From Streptomyces sp. NBC_00083 (GTDB lineage: Bacteria > Actinomycetota > Actinomycetes > Streptomycetales > Streptomycetaceae): DNA of 64,000 nucleotides. The notes beneath the pieces are model-generated. The model did no database searches. It was not told the origin of the DNA and saw nothing but the letters and a program-made list of their open reading frames with translations. A program made the translations under genes and the position numbers. Location: assembly GCF_026343295.1 (NCBI RefSeq), contig NZ_JAPELY010000002.1, forward strand, positions 186,001 through 250,000, read 5' to 3'. Below, in pieces: positions 55,174 through 63,693 of the stretch. Numbering within the stretch: position 1 is the first letter of the stretch; each line of letters begins with the position of its first letter.

Positions 55174-55421
55174 CGGTCGCGCTGATGTGGGAGGCCCGTG
55201 CGGTCGAGGGCCGGGGCGCCGACCTGCTCGCCTGGGTGCGGGAACAGCCCGCCGCCGGTTCGCCGTCGCGCCGCGAGGTGCTGCGCGCGCCCGGCGACCG
55301 GGTCCTCGTCATCACGTGGTGGGACGCGCCGTACGACGCCGAGCTGCCCGAACTCCCCGATCCGGCGGGCGGGTTGGTGGCCAGGCCGGTGCACCGCTGG
55401 CGCTTCGAATCGGTTGGCTGA
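55170..55421 (+). CDS. Small hypothetical protein coupled to tsaD
   Basis: It has 83 residues from ATG 55170, overlapping the tsaD stop by 4 nt. [20 protein letters not shown] and [10 protein letters not shown] suggest a small alpha/beta (ferredoxin-like) fold. I do not recognise a named family. Tight coupling to tsaD suggests co-expression, not necessarily a t6A role. Confidence 0.7.
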   Translation: MTVALMWEARAVEGRGADLLAWVREQPAAGSPSRREVLRAPGDRVLVITWWDAPYDAELPELPDPAGGLVARPVHRWRFESVG

Positions 55422-55460
55422 CCGGAGTCGCGGCCGCCACGGCTGTCGTGGTTCGATCGA

Positions 55461-55513
55461 TTGAGGCAACCCTGCGACCATTTATGTCATCAACCTGTGC
55501 GTAGGTTGATGAC
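55461..55513 (+). promoter_or_regulatory. Candidate promoter overlapped by a perfect inverted repeat
   Basis: TTGAGG (55461-55466), 16 bp, TATGTC (55483-55488). A perfect repeat GTCATCAACCT - GTGCGT - AGGTTGATGAC (55486-55513) overlaps the -10 and start region, like a repressor operator. It could alternatively be the tsaD-operon terminator hairpin. It precedes the deacetylase gene at 55544. Confidence 0.5.
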
Positions 55514-55543
55514 GGACATGGTCAGTGATGGGGCGGGGTTGTC

Positions 55544-56383
55544 GTGCGCAAGAAGGCTGTCGGTGCGGCTCTCTTCGGTCTTCTGATGGTCGCGGGCTGC
55601 TCGTCGGGCGGGGGCGGCGGCAGCGCCGCGTCCACCGCGACCCCGGGCGGCAAGAACGGCGGTACGCCCCCGGCGGCCTCCCCGGGCGACGACGCGGCCG
55701 CCACCGGGGCCGCGTACCGCAAGTGGGGGCTCAAGCCCTTCGCGGCGCCGCCCGCGCCGCCGGCCGAGAAGCCGGTGAAGGCGAAGCCGGGCGAGGTGCC
55801 GGTGGTGAGCGACATTCCCACCAAGGAAAAGATCGTCTTCGTGACGTTCGACGACGGGGCCGAGAAGGACCCCAAGTTCGTCGAGATGATGCGGGACTTG
55901 AAGGTCCCCTTCACGATGTTCCTGACCGACGACATCATCCGCTCCGACTACGGCTACTTCAAACCGCTCCAGGGGCTCGGCAATTCCATAGAGAACCACA
56001 CGCTTTCGCACCCCAATCTGCGCACCCTCGGCGAGGCCGCGCAGAAGAACGAGATATGCACCCAGGAGAAGAAACTGGGCAAGGAGTACGGCAAGGCGCC
56101 CGGCCTCTTCCGGCCCCCGTACGGCAATTGGAACGAGAACACCCGTGCGGCCGCCAAGGCCTGTGACATCCGGGCGATGGTGCTCTGGCGCGAGACGATG
56201 CAGATCACCAACATGCAGTACCAGCGCGGCGACAAGAAGCTGCACCCCGGCGACATCATCCTGGCGCACTTCCGCGGCCCCAAGGAACTCAAGGGCACGT
56301 CCATGACGCAGATGACCGCCAACATGCTGCGCCACATACAGGAACAGGGCTTCACGGTGGCCCGCCTGGAGGACTACGTCTAA
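55544..56383 (+). CDS. Polysaccharide deacetylase family lipoprotein 1
   Basis: NodB-type (CE4) deacetylases remove acetyl groups from peptidoglycan or chitin-like sugars. It has 279 residues from GTG 55544. The lipobox ends at C19 (LLMVAGC), so it is probably a lipid-anchored surface protein. The short motif RKWGL lies at 59-63 after a low-complexity linker. NodB motifs: TFDDG with D103 and D104; H152 and H156 (NHTLSH); R190 in RPPYGN; C-terminal HPGDIILAHF. It resembles the proteins at 62781 and 63694. Confidence 0.9.
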   Translation: MRKKAVGAALFGLLMVAGCSSGGGGGSAASTATPGGKNGGTPPAASPGDDAAATGAAYRKWGLKPFAAPPAPPAEKPVKAKPGEVPVVSDIPTKEKIVFVTFDDGAEKDPKFVEMMRDLKVPFTMFLTDDIIRSDYGYFKPLQGLGNSIENHTLSHPNLRTLGEAAQKNEICTQEKKLGKEYGKAPGLFRPPYGNWNENTRAAAKACDIRAMVLWRETMQITNMQYQRGDKKLHPGDIILAHFRGPKELKGTSMTQMTANMLRHIQEQGFTVARLEDYV

Positions 56384-56500
56384 ACGGCGGCGCGGCCGGG
56401 ATCCTCGGCCGGAATGCTCACGCGGGGCGCACGCGGAGCGGGAAAAACAAAAGGCAAGGAGCACGTGCTCTCCTCGCCACTATCAAGATATAGCGCACTG

Positions 56501-56522
56501 GGGGGCTTGCGGCAAGGCCCCC
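56501..56522. promoter_or_regulatory. Rifamycin-associated element (RAE)
   Basis: An inverted repeat with arms GGGGGCTTGC and GCAAGGCCCCC around a single G, 59 bp before the helR start. From memory, the RAE described upstream of rifamycin-inactivating and -resistance genes in actinomycetes reads GGGGCTTGCGGCAAGGCCC, which this contains exactly. It confers rifamycin-inducible expression. Confidence 0.88.
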
Positions 56523-56581
56523 GTCGTGCCGCAGAATCACTGGCCTCGGGCCAGTACCTGCGGACATGGGAGTTTCACGAA

Positions 56582-58762
56582 GTGCGTGGGCAGTTGTCGG
56601 TTTCTGAATCCTCCAGCGCGTTCGACCTTCCCGGCCGTCTCGCGGCCAAGGCCGATCCGGCGCTGATCGGGGGCGACGAGCGGCACTTCGCCGCCATCGC
56701 CCGCACCCTCGACCAGACGATCACCGAACTCTCCGGCCGCCTCGACGAACTGCGCCGCGCACCCGGCGGCATCGGCCGGGCCGCCATGGACCGCGACATC
56801 GAGGTCCACCAGCTCACCGGCCGGCTGCGCACCCTGCGCCGCTTCGGCCTCGACCTGTGCCTGGGGCGCATCGTCGCCGCCGACGACACCGAGCCCCTCT
56901 ACATCGGCCGGCTCGGCCTCACCGACAGCGAGGGCCGCCGCCTCCTGGTCGACTGGCGCTCCCCGGCCGCCGAGCCGTTCTTCGCGGCGACCCACGCCGG
57001 CCCGATGGGCCTGGCCAGCCGCCGCCGCTACCGCTGGACGCGCGGGCGGATCAGCGACTACTGGGACGAGGTGTTCGGCACCGACGGGCTCGAAGGGCAC
57101 GCCGCCCTCGACGACCAGTCCGCGTTCATCGCGAGCCTCGGCACCAACCGCTCCGCGCGGATGCGCGACGTGCTCTCCACCATCCAGGCCGACCAGGACG
57201 CCATCATCCGCGCGGGATCGCGCGGCGCGCTCGTCGTCGACGGCGGCCCCGGCACCGGCAAGACCGTCGTCGCCCTGCACCGCTCGGCCTACCTGCTCTA
57301 CTCCGACCCGCGCCTGGGCCACCGGCGCGGCGGCGTCCTGTTCGTCGGCCCGCACCGCCCCTACCTGGACTACGTCTCCGACGTGCTGCCGAGCCTCGGT
57401 GAGGAGGGCGTACAGACGTGCATCCTGCGCGACCTGGTCGCCGAGGGGGCCGACGCCCAGGAGGAGGGCGACCCGGAGACGGCCCGCCTCAAGGCCTCCG
57501 CCGCCATGGTGCGGGCCGTCGAGAAGGCCGTCGCCTTCTACGAGGAGCCGCCCGCCTCGGCCATGACCGTGAGCACCCCCTGGGCCGACCTCCGGCTCAC
57601 CGCCGACGACTGGGCCGAGGCCTTCGCGGCGCCCGGCCCCGGCACCCCGCACAACGAGGGGCGCGAACTGGTCAGGGAGGCCCTCGTCACGATCCTGCTC
57701 GACCAGTACGACGGCGACGACGTCACCCCCGCGGAGTTCCGCAAGGCGCTGCTCCAGGACCCGGAGCTCGCCGAGACGCTCGGCAGTGCCTGGCCGCTCC
57801 TGGAGGCCGCCGATGTCGTCGGCGACCTGTGGTCCGTCCCCGCCTACCTGCGGATGTGCGCGCCCTGGCTCGGGCCCGACGACGTACGCCGGCTGCGGCG
57901 CACCGACGCGCAGGCCTGGACCGTGTCCGATCTGCCGCTCCTGGACGCCGCCCGGCAGCGGCTCGGCGACCCCGAGGCCGAGCGCCGCAGGCGGCGCCAC
58001 GAAGCGGTGGTCGCCGCCGAGCGGGAGCGGATGTCCGGGGTCATCGACGAGATCCTCTCGGCCTCCGATTTTCAGTCCGGGGGCGACGAGAGCGAGGGCG
58101 CGCTGCGGATGCTGCGCGGCAAGGACCTCCAGGACACCCTGATCGACGAGAGCGCCCTGCCCACCGCCGAGCCGGACCTGCTCGCCGGGCCGTTCGCGCA
58201 CGTCGTCGTGGACGAGGCGCAGGAGCTCACCGACGCGGAGTGGCAGATGCTGCTGCTGCGCTGCCCCTCGCGCAGCTTCACCATCGTCGGGGACCGCGCG
58301 CAGGCCAGGCACGGGTTCACCGAGTCGTGGCCGGAGCGTCTGGAACGGATCGGGCTCGACCGGGCCGAGGTGGCCTCGCTCGGCATCAACTACCGCACCC
58401 CGGAAGAGGTGATGGCGGCGGCCGAGCCGGTCATCCGGGCCGCGCTGCCCGACGCCAATGTGCCGACCTCCGTGCGCAGCGGCGGCGTCCCGGTGACGTA
58501 CGGGTCGGTCGGGGAGCTGGACGCGGTCCTGGAGGGCTGGCTCGCCGCGCACGCGGACGGGACCGCCTGCGTCATCGGGCACCCCGGGTTCCGTGCCACG
58601 CCCCGGGTGCGTTCGCTGAGCCCGGAGCTGTCCAAGGGCCTCGAATTCGACCTGGTGGTCCTTGTCGACCCGGAGGATTTCGGCACCGGCATCGAGGGCG
58701 CCGTGGACCGCTACGTCGCGATGACCAGGGCGACCCAGCGGCTCGTCGTCCTGTCGTCCTGA
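56582..58762 (+). CDS. helR: HelR-type helicase-like RNA polymerase protection protein
   Basis: HelR is a HelD relative that binds RNA polymerase and protects it from rifamycins. It has 726 residues from GTG 56582 with GGGAG 9 nt upstream; the frame is open back to 56414 but passes through the RAE. A helical hairpin at about 33-90 is the secondary-channel arm. UvrD-like motifs: GGPGTGKT 221-228, DEAQ 544-547, VGDRAQARHGF, INYRTPEEVM, KGLEFDLVVL, YVAMTRATQRL. A regular HelD recycling role is the alternative, but the RAE argues for HelR. The rpoB in this window is of the sensitive type. Confidence 0.88.
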   Translation: MRGQLSVSESSSAFDLPGRLAAKADPALIGGDERHFAAIARTLDQTITELSGRLDELRRAPGGIGRAAMDRDIEVHQLTGRLRTLRRFGLDLCLGRIVAADDTEPLYIGRLGLTDSEGRRLLVDWRSPAAEPFFAATHAGPMGLASRRRYRWTRGRISDYWDEVFGTDGLEGHAALDDQSAFIASLGTNRSARMRDVLSTIQADQDAIIRAGSRGALVVDGGPGTGKTVVALHRSAYLLYSDPRLGHRRGGVLFVGPHRPYLDYVSDVLPSLGEEGVQTCILRDLVAEGADAQEEGDPETARLKASAAMVRAVEKAVAFYEEPPASAMTVSTPWADLRLTADDWAEAFAAPGPGTPHNEGRELVREALVTILLDQYDGDDVTPAEFRKALLQDPELAETLGSAWPLLEAADVVGDLWSVPAYLRMCAPWLGPDDVRRLRRTDAQAWTVSDLPLLDAARQRLGDPEAERRRRRHEAVVAAERERMSGVIDEILSASDFQSGGDESEGALRMLRGKDLQDTLIDESALPTAEPDLLAGPFAHVVVDEAQELTDAEWQMLLLRCPSRSFTIVGDRAQARHGFTESWPERLERIGLDRAEVASLGINYRTPEEVMAAAEPVIRAALPDANVPTSVRSGGVPVTYGSVGELDAVLEGWLAAHADGTACVIGHPGFRATPRVRSLSPELSKGLEFDLVVLVDPEDFGTGIEGAVDRYVAMTRATQRLVVLSS

Positions 58763-58915
58763 CCACCCGGTTCCCGGCTCCGCGGGAATCCACGAGATTC
58801 TTCCGGGGTGGTGTCGATCCGGCCGGGCTCCGTTCGACGTAGGAGTGAGAGGCGGGGAAAACCCTCCCCGCACCCCGCACCCCGTACGCAGTCGCGCACA
58901 GAACGGAGACCGGCC

Positions 58916-59272
58916 ATGCCGCGCTACCTGACGATGGTCCGCATCGACGAGAACAACGCCCCCGAGGGCGGCCCCAGCCCCGAGCTCATGCAGCGGATGG
59001 GCGACCTGATCGAGGAGATGACCAAGGCCGGGGTCCTCCTGGACACCGCCGGGCTCACCCCGACCGCCGAGGGCACCCGGATCCGCTGGAACGGCGGCGA
59101 GCTGACCGTCACCGACGGCCCGTTCACCGAGACGAAGGAAGTCGTGGGGGGCTACGCGATCATCCAGGCCAAGAACAAGGCGGAGGCGCTGGAGTGGGCC
59201 AAGCGCTTCCTCCAGGTCCACGAGAAGGAGTGGGACGTCACCTCCGAGGTGCGCGAGATCGCGGAGGGCTAG
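58916..59272 (+). CDS. YCII-related domain protein
   Basis: It has 118 residues from ATG 58916, behind CGGAGA. It has a dimeric alpha/beta-barrel YCII fold with MPRYLTMVRIDE at the start and DGPFTETKEVVGGYAIIQAKN, a motif of the sigma-factor-associated YCII subgroup (DGPFxExKE). Catalysis is unknown. No ECF sigma gene lies beside it here. Confidence 0.87.
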   Translation: MPRYLTMVRIDENNAPEGGPSPELMQRMGDLIEEMTKAGVLLDTAGLTPTAEGTRIRWNGGELTVTDGPFTETKEVVGGYAIIQAKNKAEALEWAKRFLQVHEKEWDVTSEVREIAEG

Positions 59273-59462
59273 GGCACGGCGGGCCACCCGGCGGCACGGA
59301 GCCAGATGTTGCCGCCCGGTGGCCGCGGTGATCTGCTGGTACGGCCGGTCCACGGCAAGGGGCGGTGGTTCCCGGCCGAACCGCGATGAGTTCCGCGCGC
59401 GGGTCCGGTCTACCCCGTTGAAGCCGCCCACCACGGGACCGGCGACGGCTAGGAGGCCGACG

Positions 59463-59939
59463 ATGACCGCGAAGATCACCCAGAAGATCACCCCCTTCCT
59501 CTGGTTCGACAGCCAGGCGGAGGAGGCGGCCAACCACTACATCGCCATCTTCGGCGGCGACTCGCGCATCGTGGGGATCACCCACTACGCCGCCTCGGGG
59601 CGGGGCGAGACCGGCTCGGTGATGACCGTCGAATTCTTCCTCGCCGGCCAGCACTTCACCGCCCTCAACGGCGGCCCGCAGTTCACCTTCACCGAGGCGC
59701 TCTCGCTCGCGGTGGCCTGCGAGGACCAGGAGGAGATCGACCGGTTCTGGACGCGGCTGAGCGAGGGCGGCGAGGAGGGGCCCTGCGGGTGGCTGAAGGA
59801 CAAGTACGGCCTGTCCTGGCAGATCGTCCCCGCCGAACTGCCCGAGCTGCTCGCCTCCGGCGCGGAGAAGTCCGACCGGGTCATGGCCGCGGTCATGGAC
59901 ATGAAGAAGCTCGACCTCCAGGCGATGCGGGACGCGTAG
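59463..59939 (+). CDS. VOC family (PhnB-like) protein
   Basis: It has 158 residues from ATG 59463 with AGGAGG upstream. KITPFLWFDSQAEEAANHYIAIF and LSWQIVPAELPELL are typical of the PhnB/3-demethylubiquinone-methyltransferase-like glyoxalase subgroup. The function of the subgroup is unsettled. Its pairing with a YCII gene is frequent. Confidence 0.87.
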   Translation: MTAKITQKITPFLWFDSQAEEAANHYIAIFGGDSRIVGITHYAASGRGETGSVMTVEFFLAGQHFTALNGGPQFTFTEALSLAVACEDQEEIDRFWTRLSEGGEEGPCGWLKDKYGLSWQIVPAELPELLASGAEKSDRVMAAVMDMKKLDLQAMRDA

Positions 59940-60019
59940 CGAAGGGTTTCGGTCGAGTGTTGTGAACATGACCCAGGTCGGGCACCGGGCGCGGGGGCGG
60001 CCCCGATAACCTCTGGCGC

Positions 60020-60640
60020 ATGTCGTCGAGTTCGCCGCTCCCTCCCTCTCCGCCACCGGCCGAGATACGTGCCTGGCGCGACCGCAACGCGCTGCTCGCC
60101 GACCGCGCCCAGGCTCTGGAGGCGCTGGCCAAGGGGTACTTGGGGGCGGGGCGGCTCGGGCTGCTCTGGCTGTGGGCGGCGCTCTTCGCGCTGGGCTGGT
60201 CGCTGGTCGGCGCGGCGCTCACCTCGCTCACCGACGTCCTCACCGCGATCGTGGGCGTGCTTCTGCTGCTGCTCGGCGTGGGGGTGATGATTCCCGCGGG
60301 CCTCGCCGTGGGGTTCGGGCTGCGCAAGGACCGCCGGATACGCGAACTCCTGCACCAGTGGGCCGAGTTGGACCACGACCCGGTGCTCGACCGCAACCTG
60401 GCCAGGCCGGGCCTCAGCCTGGCGTGGCTGGTGCCCTCGGTGCTGCTGTGCGCGGCGGGCCTGGCCGTGTGCCTGGTGCTGCCGGCGACCGCGGCGCCGG
60501 GCCACGACACGTACGCCCTCGTCGTGTACGGCATGGGGCTGGGCCTGATCTGCTGGCTCACCGGGCTCGCGGGCGTGGCGAAGGCGGCGGCGTACCGGCG
60601 CTGGGTGCAGCGTTCCCTGGCGGCGGCGGGGCCGCGCTGA
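60020..60640 (+). CDS. Membrane protein of unknown function, four helices
   Basis: It has 206 residues from ATG 60020. A Pro/Ser N-terminus is followed by four hydrophobic segments at about 46-68, 70-95, 130-152 and 163-187, in two pairs separated by a charged loop (RKDRRIRELLHQWAEL). No family recognised. TAACCT ends 7 nt before the ATG, so the mRNA may be leaderless. Confidence 0.78.
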   Translation: MSSSSPLPPSPPPAEIRAWRDRNALLADRAQALEALAKGYLGAGRLGLLWLWAALFALGWSLVGAALTSLTDVLTAIVGVLLLLLGVGVMIPAGLAVGFGLRKDRRIRELLHQWAELDHDPVLDRNLARPGLSLAWLVPSVLLCAAGLAVCLVLPATAAPGHDTYALVVYGMGLGLICWLTGLAGVAKAAAYRRWVQRSLAAAGPR

Positions 60641-60709
60641 ACCCCGCGTCCTATCCTGGGGTGTCGCCGCGTCATGCGGGGGCACGGCCCCGGGGGAAGG
60701 ACGGTCGTC

Positions 60710-61075
60710 ATGGCCTGGTACTGGTGGATCCTGATCGTTTTCTGGATGGGCGGCTTCGGCTGGGCGATCGACAACGCCCGGACGGCGCTGAGGACGCGGC
60801 ACGAGCGGAAGATGGAGCGGCTGGAGGCGGCCAAGCAGGAACGGCTCGCCGTGGAGGCCGCGCACAAGCCGCCGGAGCCGGTGTGCGGGTGCACGCACCA
60901 CTTGGCCAAGCATGACAAGGGTGGGAAGTGTCATGAGCGGGTTGAGGTTCCGGTCGCCTGGGACGAGAACAAGAAGCCGCTGCGGTTCGAGTCGGGGCGG
61001 TGCAACTGTCAGCAGTACGTGGGGCCTCAGCCTCTCGCGCAGATCTACGCGGAAGACCTCACGGACCTGGCCTGA
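60710..61075 (+). CDS. Small membrane-anchored protein with Cys/His cluster
   Basis: It has 121 residues from ATG 60710, behind GGAAGGA. One membrane helix (about 2-20, WYWWILIVFWMGGF), then a helical charged stretch, then VCGCTHHLAKHD, KCHE and CNCQQY, which could form a zinc site. No named family recognised. It ends next to a dispersed repeat. Confidence 0.78.
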   Translation: MAWYWWILIVFWMGGFGWAIDNARTALRTRHERKMERLEAAKQERLAVEAAHKPPEPVCGCTHHLAKHDKGGKCHERVEVPVAWDENKKPLRFESGRCNCQQYVGPQPLAQIYAEDLTDLA

Positions 61076-61486
61076 CCCCACCCGCGCAGTTCCCCGCGCC
61101 CCTGGGTGGGCTGCCCTTGGCAGGGTGCCCGGCGTCGGCATCCCTCCCCCTTGGCAGGGTGCGTGCTAGCGGCATCCTCAGCCGGTCCGGCGTTTGAGGA
61201 CGAGCGCCTTTCGGGCGCGAACGGGGTCTGGGGCGGAGCCCCAGGGGTCTGTACCTCGGCCCCTTTCCTGCCCCCGGAGGGTTTCGGGAAGGGGTGGGGT
61301 GGGGTCATCTCGGGGTCTGGGGCGGAGCCCCAGCAACCCCGCTTTCGGGTGCGGACCGTGCCCGCGTCTCGCGCAGTTCCCCGCGCCCCTGTAGGGCACC
61401 CGGAGTCGCAGCCCGCGCCCGCCGCGGCGGAGCCGCGCAAAGGCTGCAGCCTCGCGCCCCCTGTAGGGCACCCGGCGTCGACCGGG
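61076..61486 (+). repeat. Dispersed intergenic repeat, plus-strand copy after the Cys/His gene
   Basis: Non-coding. 61081-61176 matches the TTGGCAGGG/GGCATCC tandem unit (two copies); 61177-61310 is nearly identical to 45721-45845, including GTCCGGCGTTTGAGGACGAG; the hairpin CTGGGGC-GGA-GCCCCAG occurs twice (near 61228 and 61318); 61385-61480 resembles the 83-bp unit of the acpS repeat. Confidence 0.8.
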
Positions 61487-62668
61487 TCAGGGGGCCGGGT
61501 GGCCTACGAGCATGGTGGGGGCGCCGGCTACCCGGGTGAGGAAGACCGTCGCCGCGTTCGGCCCCTTCGGCCGCACCCGGCGCCGGATCTCCTCCGGCTC
61601 CACCGCCGACCCCCGCTTCTTCACCGTCAGCACCCCCACCTCCCGCTCCCGCAGCAACGCCTTCAACTTCTTTAGGTTGAACGGGAGTTGATCGGTGATC
61701 TCGTACGCCGAGGTGTACGGCGACGCGTACCGCTCGTCACTCGTCACGTACGCGATCGTCTCGTCGATCAGCCGCCCCCCGCACCGCTCGACGACCTCGG
61801 CGACCAGATGCGCGCGGATGACCGCACCGTCCGGCTCGTACAGATAGCGCCCCACCGGCCCCACCGGCGGCGCGGCGAGCGGCGCGGCCGTCCACAGCGA
61901 GGCGGACGCGGGCAGCAGGGTCGCGCGGACCGCGCCCGGCGTCACGCCCGTGCCGAACCACAGCACCGCCTCCTTCACATCGCCCCCGTCCGAGATCCAC
62001 TCCGCCTCGGCCTGCGGCGGGATCGCCTCGTGCGGGATGCCGGGCGCGATCTTCAGCGCCGCGAAGGGCGCGGCGAGGGCCGCCGAGGTCGCCCAGGAGA
62101 GCGGGGGCGAGTACGCCTCGGGGTCGAAGATGCGGCCCCGCCCCCCGCGCCGGGCGGGATCGACGAAGACCGCGTCGTACGGCGCCGTGTCGATCTCGGT
62201 CACGTCCGCGCAGCGCACCTCGATCAGCTCCGCGAGGCCCAGCGCCGCCGCGTTGGCGCGGGCCACCGCCGCCGTCAGCGGGTCGCGGTCGACCGCGAGG
62301 ACCGAGATCCCGGCCCGCGCCAGCGCGAGCGCGTCTCCGCCGATGCCGCAGCACAGGTCGGCGACGCTGCGTACCCCCCGCGAGGCGAAGGCCCGCGCGC
62401 GGTGGGTGGCGACCGAGGTGCGCGTCGACTGTTCGACACCGTTGGGCGTGAAGAACATCCGGTGTGCGTCCTGCGCGCCGAACTTCGCCACCGCCCGCTG
62501 CCGCAGCCGCGCCTGCCCCAGCGCCGCCGACACCAGCGCAGCGTCGTGGTCGCGGCGCAGCCGGGTGGCGACCGCGAGTTCCTGGGAGGGGTCGTACTCC
62601 CGCAGGGATGCGAGCAGGGCGCGGCCCTCGTCGGCCAGCAGCAGGGCGAAGGTGTCGAGGTCGTTCAC
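61487..62668 (-). CDS. Class I SAM-dependent methyltransferase with THUMP-like domain
   Basis: It has 393 residues from GTG 62668. The SAM-binding motif VADLCCGIGG is at 102-111, acidic VDRDP at 126-130, and DPARR at 170-174 (catalytic loop position). The C-terminal region (about 300-393) contains LPFNLKKLKALLRER and KKRGSAVEPEEIRRR, the THUMP-like domain. RNA methylation is likely; the target is unknown. The frame stays open far upstream, but GTG 62668 fits the conserved start (MNDLDTFALLLADEG). Confidence 0.85.
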   Translation of the reverse strand: MNDLDTFALLLADEGRALLASLREYDPSQELAVATRLRRDHDAALVSAALGQARLRQRAVAKFGAQDAHRMFFTPNGVEQSTRTSVATHRARAFASRGVRSVADLCCGIGGDALALARAGISVLAVDRDPLTAAVARANAAALGLAELIEVRCADVTEIDTAPYDAVFVDPARRGGRGRIFDPEAYSPPLSWATSAALAAPFAALKIAPGIPHEAIPPQAEAEWISDGGDVKEAVLWFGTGVTPGAVRATLLPASASLWTAAPLAAPPVGPVGRYLYEPDGAVIRAHLVAEVVERCGGRLIDETIAYVTSDERYASPYTSAYEITDQLPFNLKKLKALLREREVGVLTVKKRGSAVEPEEIRRRVRPKGPNAATVFLTRVAGAPTMLVGHPAP

Positions 62669-62780
62669 CCCGTCATTGTCGTCCAGCGGCGGCCCCGCTG
62701 TGGGCCAGGCGGGCGATGGTGGGCCCGTGATCGCGGTGTCGTACGGGCGGCGGGGCCCGCGCCTGACAGGATCCGACGCC

Positions 62781-63674
62781 ATGCAACTAGTACGACAAAA
62801 GGGAAAAATCAGAACCAAGGCCGCCTGCGCCGTTCTGACCCTCGCCGCCGCCCTGCTCGCCTCCGCCTGCTCCTCCGAGGAAGCGGGCGCGGGCCGGCCG
62901 GGGCCGCAGGCCGCCAAGCAGCGGCCCGTCAGCCAGGCCGAGCAGCTCAAGCAGGCCGAGACCGCCCGGCTCGCCGCCGTCAAGAAGTGGGGGCTGGCCA
63001 AGGCCCCGCTGCTCGCGCCGGCCGCGCCCGCCGTCAAGCCGAAGATCAAGAACCGGCCGGGGTTCGAGACCGACGGCGGCGACTCGCTGCCGCCCGTCTT
63101 CACCACCGTCCCCACCAAGGACAAGATCGTCTTCCTGACGATCGACGACGGCGCCGAGAAGGACCCGACCTTCCTGAAGATGATGCAGGAACTGCGCATC
63201 CCCTACAGCGCGTTCCTCAGCGACTACCTCGTGAAGGACAACCACGAGTACTTCAAGAAGATGCAGGGCCTCGGGGTCACGCTCAACAACCACACCCTGA
63301 ACCACCGGTACATGCCGGCGCTCTCCTACGACGAGCAGCGGCACGAGATCTGCGACCAGCAGGACAAGATCGGCCAGTGGGCCGGCAAGCGTCCCCGGCT
63401 GTTCCGGCCGCCGTACGGGAACTACAACGAGGACACCCTCAAGGCCGCCCAGTCGTGCGGGATCCAGGCCGCGCCCCTGTGGGCGGAGGAGGCCTTCACC
63501 GACCACATGGAGTGGCGCGAGTGGGACCAGGACCTGCACCCCGGCGACATCATCCTGACCCACTTCCGTGGGCGCGCTGACTGGAACGGGACCATGCCCG
63601 ACATGGTCCGCCAGGTCATGAAGGTGATCACGGACAAGGGGTACGCCGTGGCCCGTCTGGAGGACTACGTGTGA
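62781..63674 (+). CDS. Polysaccharide deacetylase family lipoprotein 2
   Basis: It has 297 residues from ATG 62781. The signal peptide ends in LLASAC (C30), a plausible lipobox. KKWGL at 68-72 matches the motif in the protein at 55544. NodB motifs: TIDDG with D122 and D123; H171 and H175 (NHTLNH); RPPYGNYNEDT; HPGDIILTHF. It is followed 19 bp later by a third member, probably in the same transcript. Confidence 0.9.
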   Translation: MQLVRQKGKIRTKAACAVLTLAAALLASACSSEEAGAGRPGPQAAKQRPVSQAEQLKQAETARLAAVKKWGLAKAPLLAPAAPAVKPKIKNRPGFETDGGDSLPPVFTTVPTKDKIVFLTIDDGAEKDPTFLKMMQELRIPYSAFLSDYLVKDNHEYFKKMQGLGVTLNNHTLNHRYMPALSYDEQRHEICDQQDKIGQWAGKRPRLFRPPYGNYNEDTLKAAQSCGIQAAPLWAEEAFTDHMEWREWDQDLHPGDIILTHFRGRADWNGTMPDMVRQVMKVITDKGYAVARLEDYV

Positions 63675-63693
63675 GCCGGTCCGGGGAGCCGAG

